In this document: positions 24,380 to 33,265 of the stretch, one piece after another
Layout: each line of letters opens with the position of its first letter
Position numbering within the stretch: the first letter of the stretch is position 1
Origin: Paracoccus sp. MKU1
GTDB taxonomy: Bacteria; Pseudomonadota; Alphaproteobacteria; Rhodobacterales; Rhodobacteraceae
Direction of reading: 5' to 3'
Assembly: GCF_001447385.1 (NCBI RefSeq)
Contig: NZ_LLWQ01000219.1
Coordinates: 1-47,346, forward strand
DNA: 47,346 bases
Notes under the pieces: model-generated
Told to the model about the DNA's origin: nothing
The model's input: only the letters and a program-made list of their open reading frames with translations
The model's database searches: none
Translations under genes and position numbers: made by a program

Positions 24380-25666
24380 TCAGACCGGTCCCAGGATCGA
24401 GGGCTCGTGCCGGGCGGGGCAGGTGGGGCGCGGACAGATGCGGCAGGCCGGCCCGACCGCCAGCGGGGGTCGGGTGTCGCGGCTCATGGCGGGGCGGATC
24501 AGCATCTGCGCGCGGCTGAGCGCCGGGCCGTCAAAGCCCATGGGCAGCAGCCGCTCGGCCACGGCCCAGGCGGCGAAGCGGTTGCCGTTCGTGGTCTCGA
24601 TCAGCCGCGCCACCGGCAGTTGCGGCTGGGCCAGCGCCTCGAACAGCGGCCAGAGCGCGCAGCCCTCGCCCGGGCGCGGCAGCTCGAACCCCGGGGCGGC
24701 GTGGCGGAACAGCGTGGCGCCAGAGCCGTCGCAGACGACCAGCCCGGCCTGCGTCCAGGGGCCGGGGCGCAGCATGCCCAGCCGGCGCAGCACCAGGTCC
24801 AGCGGCCGGCCCAGCCGCGCGGCGATCAGCGCCGGATCGTCGGCGGCCTCGCCCGCCTCGTCCACTGCCGCCGCCAGCGCCGCGTCGGGCAGGGCGGCGC
24901 GGTCGCGGGCCTGTGTCGCCAGCAGGTCCTGCGCCATGACTCGTGCCGCGTCCGAGACCAGTTCCGCCGCCTCGGCCGGCTCGGGCTGGCCTGCGGCGAT
25001 CCAGGCCTCGACCTCCTCCCGCGGCGACATTGGCACCGCCTCGTCCTCGAAACTGTCCAGATAGGCCACCAGCGACTGCGCGGTGCGCGACAGGCGCTGG
25101 CTGTCGCTGTCGAGATTGGCGTGGAAGCGGTCGCGCCATTCCGGCTCGATCTCGGGCGTCTCGGCCAGGATCGAGGCGGTCGAGCGCAGCGCGGTGACCG
25201 CCGATTGCACCTCGTGCAGCGTCGCCAGCAGATAGGGATCGCGGGTCATGCGGTCCGACAGCGCAATCAGCCGCCGCTCCATCGCGTCGGCGCGGCGCGT
25301 GGCCCCGGCCAGCGCCGAGGCCCAGCCGGGAAAACGCGCGGCGAATTCGGCGATCTGGTCCAGCTCGACCGGGGCGCCGGGCTGGTCGGCAGCGCGCGCC
25401 GCCGCCTCGCGCAGTGCGCCGACCAGCGCCTCCTCGCGGTCCGAGGCCAGTTCGGTCGCGTCGATCTCCAGCGCCTCGGCCAGCCGCGTCAGCAATTCCT
25501 CGCCGACCGGGCGGCGGTTGTGCTCGATGAGGTTCAGATAGGCGGCCGAGATCGCGGCCCGGCGCGCCACCTCGGTCTGGCGCCGGCCGAGCGACAGGCG
25601 GCGCTCGCGGATGCGGGTGCCGATCAGGGGGCGCGCGACCGGATGGCGGTGGGAGGAACGTGGCAT
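24380..25666 (-). CDS. XRE-family regulator of the short-chain fatty acyl type (ScfR/RamB/PrpQ-like)
   Basis: A 428-aa regulator. An XRE helix-turn-helix lies at about 15-70 (IGTRIRERRLSLGRRQTEVARRA, then ISAAYLNLIEHNRRP). A long central helical region follows, and a C-terminal domain ends in a Cys-rich CRICPRPTCPARHEP. Relatives (RamB, PrpQ, MccR) respond to acyl-CoA or acetate/propionate metabolism. It starts 4 nt after the upstream response-regulator gene and so is probably co-transcribed with it. Confidence 0.88.
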   Translation of the reverse strand: MPRSSHRHPVARPLIGTRIRERRLSLGRRQTEVARRAAISAAYLNLIEHNRRPVGEELLTRLAEALEIDATELASDREEALVGALREAAARAADQPGAPVELDQIAEFAARFPGWASALAGATRRADAMERRLIALSDRMTRDPYLLATLHEVQSAVTALRSTASILAETPEIEPEWRDRFHANLDSDSQRLSRTAQSLVAYLDSFEDEAVPMSPREEVEAWIAAGQPEPAEAAELVSDAARVMAQDLLATQARDRAALPDAALAAAVDEAGEAADDPALIAARLGRPLDLVLRRLGMLRPGPWTQAGLVVCDGSGATLFRHAAPGFELPRPGEGCALWPLFEALAQPQLPVARLIETTNGNRFAAWAVAERLLPMGFDGPALSRAQMLIRPAMSRDTRPPLAVGPACRICPRPTCPARHEPSILGPV

Positions 25667-25670
25667 CGGC

Positions 25671-26351
25671 TCAGATCCCGTCGCGGGTCTCCTCCAGATG
25701 GCGGATCGCCTTGACGACCAGATCGGCGAAGCTTTGCGCCGACAGCTTGTCCTTGAGCGTCTGGCTGACGTTCGAGACGGTCTTGTAGCTGATATTCGCC
25801 CGCTCGGCGATCTCGCGATAGCTCAGCCCCTCGGCGATGGCGCGCAGGATGTCCAGTTCGCGCGGGGTCAGGCGCGGGCGGGGCGGCGTGGCGCCGGGCC
25901 GCTCCAGCAGGGCGATGCGGCGCGCCAGATCGGCCGGGACGTAATCGCCGCCGCCCGCTACCTCGCGCAGCGCCGCGCAGATCTCGTCCGAGGGGGAATC
26001 CTTCATGATGATGCCGTTGCAGCCGGCCTGAAGCGCACGCCGGGCGATGATCGGGCTGCGATGCATGGTGAAGACCAGGATCGGCTGGGTCGCACCGGCG
26101 GCGCGCAGCCGCTCGATCAGCCGCACCCCGGCCAGCTTGGCCTCGCCCATGGTCAGGTCGACGACGATCACGTCCGGCGCCTGCCGCCGCCAGGCCCGCC
26201 AGCCCTGCGAGGGCGCGGCCGCGGCGATCACCTCGCAATCCAGCCGGCCTCGGGTGATCCATTCCCAGCCCTCGGCGACGACCGGGTGGTCATCGACGAT
26301 CAGCACGCGCAGCGGCGGGGCGGCGGTATCGGCAGGGGCGGGGGCGGTCAT
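25671..26351 (-). CDS. NarL/LuxR-type response regulator
   Basis: A 226-aa regulator. The receiver is at about 15-135 with acidic pocket VDDHP, phospho-acceptor Asp in VIVVDLTMGEAK, and Lys in GIIMKDSPSDE. The LuxR-type helix-turn-helix at about 158-215 reads LTPRELDILRAIAEGLSYRE and KTVSNVSQTLKDKL. The ATG at 26351 overlaps the kinase stop (ATGA), showing a cognate pair. It resembles C1-metabolism regulators such as FlhR/MxaB in general design; I cannot assign it to one. Confidence 0.9.
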   Translation of the reverse strand: MTAPAPADTAAPPLRVLIVDDHPVVAEGWEWITRGRLDCEVIAAAAPSQGWRAWRRQAPDVIVVDLTMGEAKLAGVRLIERLRAAGATQPILVFTMHRSPIIARRALQAGCNGIIMKDSPSDEICAALREVAGGGDYVPADLARRIALLERPGATPPRPRLTPRELDILRAIAEGLSYREIAERANISYKTVSNVSQTLKDKLSAQSFADLVVKAIRHLEETRDGI

Positions 26352-27754
26352 GGCGCGGCTCCTTGTTCGGCCGGGCAGGGCAGGTGGCATTCGGTGAGGG
26401 TCCAGCCGCCTTCGCGCCGGGGCGGCAGGTAGCTCCCGCCAAGCGCGCTGGCACGGTCGCGCATGCCGGTCTGGCCCAGTCCCGCGCGGCCGGCGGCTGC
26501 GGGGCCATCGCCGTCGTCGCTGACCCGCGCGGCGATGCCCCCGGCCTCGCGCGCAAGTTGGACCCGGATCGTGCCGGGCGCGGCATGGCGCAGCGCGTTC
26601 AGCACGCTTTCCCGCACGAAGCGGTAAAGCGCGATCCGCCCGGCCTCGCCCGGCTCGGGCAGGTCCGCCGGGCCATCCAGCGCGATGTCGATCCCCGGTT
26701 CGATCTCGGCAAATTCGATCAGCAGCTCTTGCAGCATCTCGGCAAGGCTCGCGCCCTCGGTCGGGGCCAGGCGCAGGTCGTCGATGGCGGCGCGGGCACT
26801 TTGCCGGATCGCCTGCGCATGGCGCGAGACGGCGGAAAGCGCCTCGGCCAGAGCCGGGTCGCGGGCAGTCCCGGCGGCGCGGCCGGCTTGCCCCACGGCC
26901 GCTTGCAGCGCGAAAAGCTGCGGGCCGATGCCGTCATGCAGGTCGCTGGCGATACGGGCGCGCTCGGCCTCGGCCAGGGTCAGCATCCGGCCTTGCAGGC
27001 GGCGGTTCTCGGCCCGTTCCCCGGCCAGATGCGCGGCCAGCGCATTGACGCCATCGGTCAGCGTCGCCAGTTCCGCCAGCCCGGTCTGCGGCGCGCGCTG
27101 GTCCAGGTCGCCCGCCCGCATCCGGTCGAGCGCCGCGCCCAGCAGGCCCAGCCGCCGCAGCACCAGCCCGGTGATCGCCATGGTGACGCCGATCGCCGCC
27201 AGGGCCATGGCGGCCAGCAGCGGCAGGATCAGCCGGAAATTCTCCCAGGCCTCGGCGATCTCGTCCCGCGGATCGGTGCGGATCTCCAGCACGCCCAGCA
27301 CATTGGGATACTGCGCGACGGGGATCATTTCGCGCAGCGGCTCGGGGCGGATCAGCGCGGCGAACCATTCCGGCACCCGTTCGGGCGGCAGGAGCGGCGG
27401 CAACGCCAGCGCCAGCGGCTGGCCCCGGGCATCGCGCAACTCGGCCGACAGGTGGCGCTGCGCCTCGATCTCGGCGGCGATGCGGGCGGCCTCTGCCATT
27501 ATGTCGCGCCGCTCAAAGGCGGTGGGCAGGTGCAGGGTGGCGAAGGCATTGGCCAGGCGAAAAGCCGAGCCGGTTTCGTCGCGGACCGAGCCGCGAGCGT
27601 TCAGGATCAGCACCGAGGCGACGATGGCGACCATGGCGAGCCAGGCCAGCGCCGAGCCGCCAAGCGCCAGAAGCCGCAGCGAGACGCCGTGCGACGCCGC
27701 GCGCCGGGCCGGCACGTTCTTAGCCGCAGCCGTGATATGGCTGGTCGCCTCCAT
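26348..27754 (-). CDS. NarX-type (HisKA_3) membrane sensor histidine kinase
   Basis: A 468-aa kinase. Membrane segment 1 is at about 27-50, a periplasmic sensor of about 110 residues follows, and segment 2 lies near 175-200 (LILPLLAAMALAAIGVTMAI). Then come a HAMP domain (LRRLGLLGAALDRMRAGDLD) and a HisKA_3 block ERARIASDLHDGIGPQLFAL. The ATPase domain has the N-box RFVRESVLNALRHA and a degenerate G1 (DDGDGPAAAGRAGLGQTGMRD). It phosphorylates the adjoining LuxR-type regulator. The ATG at 27754 follows GGAGGAG; the frame extends 28 codons upstream without homology. Confidence 0.9.
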   Translation of the reverse strand: MEATSHITAAAKNVPARRAASHGVSLRLLALGGSALAWLAMVAIVASVLILNARGSVRDETGSAFRLANAFATLHLPTAFERRDIMAEAARIAAEIEAQRHLSAELRDARGQPLALALPPLLPPERVPEWFAALIRPEPLREMIPVAQYPNVLGVLEIRTDPRDEIAEAWENFRLILPLLAAMALAAIGVTMAITGLVLRRLGLLGAALDRMRAGDLDQRAPQTGLAELATLTDGVNALAAHLAGERAENRRLQGRMLTLAEAERARIASDLHDGIGPQLFALQAAVGQAGRAAGTARDPALAEALSAVSRHAQAIRQSARAAIDDLRLAPTEGASLAEMLQELLIEFAEIEPGIDIALDGPADLPEPGEAGRIALYRFVRESVLNALRHAAPGTIRVQLAREAGGIAARVSDDGDGPAAAGRAGLGQTGMRDRASALGGSYLPPRREGGWTLTECHLPCPAEQGAAP

Positions 27755-27820
27755 GCTCCTCCCCACCGCTTGCCGGCGGCCCCCTGCAGAAAGACTAGGA
27801 CGCGGATCGGGGCGGGGCAA

Positions 27821-27852
27821 GCGGGCTGCACGCGACAAAAGAGGCAGCCCGC
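27821..27852 (-). terminator. Strong hairpin after the RND pump gene
   Basis: GCGGGCTGC and GCAGCCCGC form a perfect 9-bp stem around a 14-nt loop, extended by partly pairing G/C-rich flanks. It starts 8 nt after the RND stop on the minus strand. No clear U-tract follows, so it may be a stabilising or Rho-linked 3' structure. Confidence 0.45.
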
Positions 27853-27859
27853 CCCCGAT

Positions 27860-30800
27860 TCACGCGCCGGCGCGGGCGGGCTCGGACACGTCGGGCCGGC
27901 CGAGCGCGCGGCGCACCAGCACGAAGAACAGCGGCACGAACAGCACGCCCAGCACCGTGGCCGAGACCGTGCCGCCGAGCACCGTGGCGCCGATGGTGTT
28001 GCGGCCGTTGGCGCCGGCACCGGTGGACAGCACCAGCGGCAGCACGCCCAGCGAGAAGGCGACCGAGGTCATGATGATCGGCCGGAACCGCTGCCGCGCC
28101 GCCTCGACCACCGCCTCGTAGAGCGGCTTGCCCTGCTCGGCCTGCTCGCGGGCGAATTCGACGATCAGGATGGCGTTCTTGCCGGTGAGGCCGATCACCG
28201 TCAGCAGGCCGACCTGGAAGAACACGCCATTGTCGAAGCCGCCCAGCCAGGCCCCGACCAGCGCACCCAAGACGCCGATGGGCATGGCCAGCATCACCGC
28301 GAAGGGGATCGACCAGCTCTCGTAAAGCGCCGCCAGGCACAGGAACACCACCGCCAGCGACAGGCCGTAAAGCAGCATGGTCTGGTTGCCGGCCTGCTGC
28401 TCCTCGAGCGACAGGCCGGTCCAGGCCACGTCGAAGCCGGCCGGAAGCTGCGCGGCCAGTTCCTCGATTGCCGCCATGGCCTGGCCGCTGGAGACGCCCG
28501 GCGCCGGGCTGCCCTGGATCTGCATGGCGGGCACGCCGTTGTAGCGGTCCAGGCCCTGCGGCCCGTAGCTCCAGCGTCCCTCGGCGAAGTTCGAGAAGGG
28601 CACCAGCCCGCCCGAATTGTTTCGCACCCGCCATTTGTCGATATCGGTCGGCACGGCGCGGGATTCGGATTCGCCCTGCACATAGACGCGCTTGATCCGG
28701 CCGCGGTCGATGAAGTCGTTCACGTAGCGCCCCGCCCAGGCGACCGAAAGCAGGCTGCCCACATCGGTCGCCGAAACCCCCATCGCGCCCGCCTTGCGCC
28801 AGTCCACGTCGAGATTGTATTGCGCCGCGTCCTCCAGCCCGTTCGGCCGCGCCGAGGCGATGCGGCCGTCCTGACCGGACATGCCGAGCAACTGGTTGCG
28901 CGCGTCCAGCAATTGCTCATGCGCCTGGCCGGCGCGGGCTTGCAGGTAGAAGTCGAAGCCCGAGACGTTGCCCAGCTCGATCACCGAGGGCGGCACGATG
29001 GGAAAGACCATGGCGTCGCGAATGCCCATCAGCGCCGGGAAGGCGCGCCCGGCGATGGCCTGCACCGACTGTTCGGGCAGCGGCCGATCGTCCCAGTCCC
29101 TGAGCCGCAGGAAGGCGATGCCCATGTTCTGCCCCGAGCCGGCAAAGCTGAAGCCGGAGACGCCGAAGAAGGACTCGACGTTCTCGGATTCGTTTGCCGC
29201 GAAATATTGCTGGATCTGGTCGATCACCGTATCGGTGCGCTCGGATGTGGCGCCGGTCGGGCCCTGGACCAGGACGAACATGATGCCCTGGTCCTCGTCG
29301 GGCAGAAAGCCGGTAGGGGTGCGCAGGAACAGGAAGACCATGGCCGCGCCGATGCACAGATAGATCAGCATCATCCGCAGCGGCCGGCGGATCAGCCAGT
29401 TCACCGAACCGCCATAGCCCTGCATGGTGCGGTCGAAGCCGCGGTTGAACAGGCCGAAGAAGCCGCGCGTCTTGTGGCCGTGCTCGTTCTTCAGCAGGGT
29501 GGCGCAAAGCGCCGGCGTCAGCGTCAACGCCACCAGCACCGACAGACCCATGGCCGAGGCGATGGTGATGGCGAACTGCTTGTAGATCACCCCGGTCGAG
29601 CCGCCGAAAAAGGCCATGGGCACGAAGACCGCCGACAGCACCAGCGCGATGCCGATCAGCGCTCCGGTGATCTGGCCCATGGACTTGCGCGTCGCCTCGC
29701 GCGGCTCCAGCCCTTCCTCCTCCATGATGCGCTCGACGTTCTCGACCACGACGATGGCGTCGTCGACCAGCAGGCCGATGGCCAGCACCATGGCCAGCAT
29801 GGTCAGCGTGTTGATGGTGAAGCCAAGCGCCGCCAGCACGCCGAAGGTGCCAAGCAGCACCACCGGCACCGCCAGCGTCGGGATCAGCGTCGCCCGCCAG
29901 TTCTGCAAGAACAGCAGCATGACGAAGAACACCAGCACGATGGCCTCGATCAGCGTCTTGACCACCTCCTCGATGGAGATCAGCACGAAGGGCGTGGTGT
30001 CGAAGGGGATCACGTAATCCATGCCCTCGGGGAAGAAGCGGGCGAATTCCTCCATCCGCGCCTTGACCCGTTCCGCCGTGTCCAGCGCGTTCGCCCCCGA
30101 GGCGAGGCTGATCGCCATGCCCGAGGCCGGCTGGCCGTTGTAACGGGCATTGGTCATGTAGTCCTCGGCGCCGATCTCGACCCGGGCCACGTCCTTGAGC
30201 AGGATCAGCCCGCCGTCCGGTTCGGCGCGCAGCACGATCTGCTCGAAATCCTCGGGTGTGGACAGCAACGATTGCGCGGTGATGGTGGCGTTCAGCATCT
30301 GCCCCTGCGGCGCGGGCTGGCTGCCGAAGGAGCCGGCAGAGATCTGCGCGTTCTCGGAGGAGACCGCCGCCACCACGTCCGAGGGCGTCAGCTCGTAGGC
30401 GGCGAGCTTCGAGGGATCGAGCCAGATCCGCATGGCATATTGCGCGCCGAAGACCTGCACCGACCCCACGCCTTCGACCCGCGATAGGTCGTTCACGAGG
30501 TTCGAGATCAGGTAGTCCGCCAGGTCCACCTGCTCATAGCGGTCGTCCGACGAGGTCAGGCCGATGACCATCAGGAAGCCCGAGGCGGATTTCTCGACGG
30601 TGATGCCTTGGCGCTGCACCGGTTCGGGCAGAAGCGCGGTGGCCTGGGCCAGCTTGTTCTGCACCTGCACCTGGGCGATGTCGGGATCGGTGCCGGTCTC
30701 GAAGGTCAGCGTCGTGGTCGAGGTCCCGGCCGAGGTCGAGCTGGACGAGAAATAGCGCAGCCCGTCCAGCCCGGTCATCTGCTGTTCGATGATCTGGGTG

Positions 30801-30982
30801 ACGGTGTTGGCCACCGTATCGGCCGAGGCGCCGGGATAGGTGGCGCGGATCGTGACCGAAGGGGGCGCGATCTGCGGATATTGCGCCACTGGCAGGGACA
30901 CGATCGACAGGAGCCCGAGCCCCATGATGAGGATCGAGATCACCCAGGCAAAGACCGGACGGTCGATGAAAAAGCGGGCCAT
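27860..30982 (-). CDS. RND multidrug efflux inner-membrane pump (HAE1/AcrB-like)
   Basis: A 1040-aa protein with the length and layout of AcrB: membrane segment 1 in FFIDRPVFAWVISILIMGLG, large periplasmic loops, and proton-relay segment TM4 with AMVLAIGLLVDDAIVVVENVERIM, whose Asp pair is conserved. The second half repeats the fold (TGKNAILIVEFARE, with the TM10 Lys). It extrudes hydrophobic compounds using the proton gradient. AGGAA precedes the ATG at 30982. The adaptor lies 37 nt upstream. No TolC-type channel gene or local repressor is nearby. Confidence 0.95.
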   Translation of the reverse strand: MARFFIDRPVFAWVISILIMGLGLLSIVSLPVAQYPQIAPPSVTIRATYPGASADTVANTVTQIIEQQMTGLDGLRYFSSSSTSAGTSTTTLTFETGTDPDIAQVQVQNKLAQATALLPEPVQRQGITVEKSASGFLMVIGLTSSDDRYEQVDLADYLISNLVNDLSRVEGVGSVQVFGAQYAMRIWLDPSKLAAYELTPSDVVAAVSSENAQISAGSFGSQPAPQGQMLNATITAQSLLSTPEDFEQIVLRAEPDGGLILLKDVARVEIGAEDYMTNARYNGQPASGMAISLASGANALDTAERVKARMEEFARFFPEGMDYVIPFDTTPFVLISIEEVVKTLIEAIVLVFFVMLLFLQNWRATLIPTLAVPVVLLGTFGVLAALGFTINTLTMLAMVLAIGLLVDDAIVVVENVERIMEEEGLEPREATRKSMGQITGALIGIALVLSAVFVPMAFFGGSTGVIYKQFAITIASAMGLSVLVALTLTPALCATLLKNEHGHKTRGFFGLFNRGFDRTMQGYGGSVNWLIRRPLRMMLIYLCIGAAMVFLFLRTPTGFLPDEDQGIMFVLVQGPTGATSERTDTVIDQIQQYFAANESENVESFFGVSGFSFAGSGQNMGIAFLRLRDWDDRPLPEQSVQAIAGRAFPALMGIRDAMVFPIVPPSVIELGNVSGFDFYLQARAGQAHEQLLDARNQLLGMSGQDGRIASARPNGLEDAAQYNLDVDWRKAGAMGVSATDVGSLLSVAWAGRYVNDFIDRGRIKRVYVQGESESRAVPTDIDKWRVRNNSGGLVPFSNFAEGRWSYGPQGLDRYNGVPAMQIQGSPAPGVSSGQAMAAIEELAAQLPAGFDVAWTGLSLEEQQAGNQTMLLYGLSLAVVFLCLAALYESWSIPFAVMLAMPIGVLGALVGAWLGGFDNGVFFQVGLLTVIGLTGKNAILIVEFAREQAEQGKPLYEAVVEAARQRFRPIIMTSVAFSLGVLPLVLSTGAGANGRNTIGATVLGGTVSATVLGVLFVPLFFVLVRRALGRPDVSEPARAGA

Positions 30983-31019
30983 GTGCGGTTCCTGTGCTGT
31001 TCCCTCGCGGCGTCCGCGG

Positions 31020-32354
31020 TCAGTTCGCCGGCTGTTCGGCGCCGGCCTCGGTTGCGGTCTCTGCCCCCGCGTCTTCGGCGGCGGGCTGGTCTGCGGGCGG
31101 TTCTGTCGGCTGGTCGGCGGCCCCGGCTTCGGGCGCGGGCTGTTCGCCGGCACCTTCGGCCCCCGCCTCGGCGGCGGGTTCCGCGTCCTGCGCGGCCCCG
31201 TCCTGCGCGGCTTCAGGCGCGGCGGCCTGGCGTTCCTCGGGGGCGACGGTCATGCCGGGGCCGATCTTCTGCAAGCCCTCGACGATAATGCGGTCACCGT
31301 CATTCAGCCCCTCGCTGACGATCCAGCTGTTGCCCATGTCCTGAAGGATGGTCAACTGGCGTTGCTCGACCGCATTGTCGGCATCGACCACCAGGGCGAT
31401 GGGCTGGCCGCGGCGGTCGCGGGTGACGCCCTCTTGCGGGGCAAGGATCACGTTGCGCGCCGTGGCTTGCTGCACCACGGCCTGCACATACATGCCGGGC
31501 AGCAGGATGCCCTCGGGATTGGCGAAGGACAGCCGCAGCGTCACCACGCCGGTCGTCTCGTTCACATAGGGCTCGGCGGCAGTCAGCCGGCCTTCGTGGC
31601 CGTATTCGGTGCCGTCGGCCAGCCGCAGCGTCACCTTGCGGTCCAGCTGGCCCTCGGCGCCTTGCGCCGCCATCTCGCGGCGAAAGCGGATGAGTTCGGC
31701 CGCCGATTGCGTCACGTCCACATGCACCGGATCGAGCTTGCGGATCACGGCAAGCGGCGTCGGCTGGCTGGCCGTCACCAGCGCGCCCTGGCTGGTCTGC
31801 GCCAGGCCGATCTCGCCGTCCAGCTCGGCGCGGATCGTGGTGCGTTCCAGTTCGATCCGGGCGGTCTGCAACTGCGCCTCGGCGACCTTGACCGCGGCCT
31901 CGGCGGAATCGCGGGCAGCGATGGCATTGTCGGTCGTGCTTTCGCTGGCGACGCGGCGGTCGCGCAGGGCGCCGACGCGCTCGGCCTCGCGGCGCGCCGC
32001 CTCGGCCTGGGCACGGGCCTGGGCAACGGCAGCCTCGGCCTGGGCCACCGCCGCCTCATAGGTGGTGGCGTCGATCCGGAACAGCGGGTCGCCGACCTTC
32101 ACCCGGCTGCCTTCCTCGAACAGGCGCTCGGTGACGATGCCGTTGACCTGCGGCCGCACCTCGGCCTCGGCCGAGGCGGTAACGCGGCCGGGCAGGGTGG
32201 TGGTCAGGGCCACGTCCTGCGCGTGAAGTGTCACCACGGTCACCGGCTGCGGCGGCATCTGCGAGGGGTCCTGCGCTATGGCCGCCACGGGGAAAAACCC
32301 CGTCGCAAGCGGGAGGATCACGGAAATCGCCATGCGGCGCGATAGCGTGAACAT
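31020..32354 (-). CDS. RND efflux periplasmic adaptor (AcrA/HlyD-like) with long acidic tail
   Basis: A 444-aa precursor of the membrane-fusion-protein family. A signal peptide (about 1-27) is followed by a lipoyl half (TTTLPGRVTASAEAEVRPQV), a coiled-coil hairpin rich in Ala/Glu/Arg (about 85-165), the second lipoyl half (IRAELDGEIGLAQTSQGALV) and a beta-barrel. It links the RND pump to an outer-membrane channel. The last ~75 residues are an unusual low-complexity Ala/Glu/Pro/Gln tail. No lipobox Cys is visible, so it appears to be a soluble periplasmic adaptor. The ATG at 32354 follows GGAG and opens the signal peptide. Confidence 0.93.
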   Translation of the reverse strand: MFTLSRRMAISVILPLATGFFPVAAIAQDPSQMPPQPVTVVTLHAQDVALTTTLPGRVTASAEAEVRPQVNGIVTERLFEEGSRVKVGDPLFRIDATTYEAAVAQAEAAVAQARAQAEAARREAERVGALRDRRVASESTTDNAIAARDSAEAAVKVAEAQLQTARIELERTTIRAELDGEIGLAQTSQGALVTASQPTPLAVIRKLDPVHVDVTQSAAELIRFRREMAAQGAEGQLDRKVTLRLADGTEYGHEGRLTAAEPYVNETTGVVTLRLSFANPEGILLPGMYVQAVVQQATARNVILAPQEGVTRDRRGQPIALVVDADNAVEQRQLTILQDMGNSWIVSEGLNDGDRIIVEGLQKIGPGMTVAPEERQAAAPEAAQDGAAQDAEPAAEAGAEGAGEQPAPEAGAADQPTEPPADQPAAEDAGAETATEAGAEQPAN

Positions 32355-32620
32355 CGTTTTGCTCCGGCATTTGCTGACGCCAGCATAACGAACAGCTTCG
32401 CACAGGATTATCAATCCCAAAACCGTTTCGGACCGAGACGTTACGCCACCGGCAAAACCCCGCGGAAAGCCGCGGGCAAGCCCGGTCCCTGCGGCGGGGC
32501 TGCCAGGGAATGCCGCTTGCCGCTTCGGCCGGGCCCGGGGAGGATTGGGGGAACGAAGAAGCGCCGGGCGCAGATTGGCCTTGCGGCGACTGGCACGAGA
32601 CAGTAAGCAAGCCGGGCCTC

Positions 32621-32694
32621 GCGGGTGTAGCTCAATGGTAGAGCCGCAGCTTCCCAAGCTGAAGACGAGGGTTCGATTCCCTTCACCCGCTCCA
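32621..32694 (+). tRNA. tRNA-Gly (CCC)
   Basis: A 74-nt cloverleaf with encoded CCA. The acceptor GCGGGTG pairs with CACCCGC, the D-arm is GCTC/GAGC, the anticodon loop TTCCCAA gives CCC, and the T-arm is AGGGTTCGATTCCCT. Confidence 0.96.
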
Positions 32695-32718
32695 GCCTTT
32701 CCTGAAAAGCGAAGTGGT

Positions 32719-33141
32719 TCAGCGCAGGCCCATCTCGGCCAGCGCCCGGGCGATTTCGGGCGGCAAGTCCGGCTCGTCCCCGCGTCCCGCCGGCAGGTCG
32801 GGCGGCGCCTCGGCGCCGGGCAGGTAGCGCCAGCCCTGGAAGGGGCGGCGGGGCACGGCGGCGACGCGCACCAACTCGGGGTCGAGAATCAGCGCGCAGC
32901 GGCGGATGCCGTCCTCGCCCTGCACCTCCTGCAACTCCAGGACGCGCTGGCGGGCCTGCATCACGCCCTTGAACACCCAGTAGATCGAGCCGCCGTCCAG
33001 CAATTCGGCCTCGCGCTTGGGCCACATGCGGGTGACGTGCCGGGCCGGGCCGCCGCCGAAGCGGTGCTTTTGCCATGCGGCGAGTTCGGCCGGATCGTCG
33101 CAACCGACGCAGAGTTTCATCAGGTTCAGGGATGCGCTCAT
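32719..33141 (-). CDS. DUF1489 family protein
   Basis: A 140-aa protein of unknown function that matches the alphaproteobacterial DUF1489 family: LMKLCVGCDDPAELAAWQ at the start, RHVTRMWPKREAELLDGG in the middle, then SIYWVFKGVMQARQRVLEL. No membrane or signal segments, so probably cytosolic. A nearby in-frame ATG at 33120 could also be the start. Confidence 0.85.
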   Translation of the reverse strand: MSASLNLMKLCVGCDDPAELAAWQKHRFGGGPARHVTRMWPKREAELLDGGSIYWVFKGVMQARQRVLELQEVQGEDGIRRCALILDPELVRVAAVPRRPFQGWRYLPGAEAPPDLPAGRGDEPDLPPEIARALAEMGLR

Positions 33142-33265
33142 GCGCCAGATATAGCCCGGCGGCGGGCCGGTGCAACCGGCTGGCTCGCTTGGCCCGGCCG
33201 CGCCGCCGGGCCTTGAACCCGGCGGCCCGCGGCGTTACGCCCGGGTGCTGGTTGTGGGAAACATC

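Noticed and set aside
26363..30487. Very long plus-strand open frame (1374 codons) opposite the two-component and RND genes
   Set aside because: Its translation is rich in Arg, Gln, His and Gly without family motifs, while the minus strand encodes clear, complete proteins. It is a GC-driven shadow.
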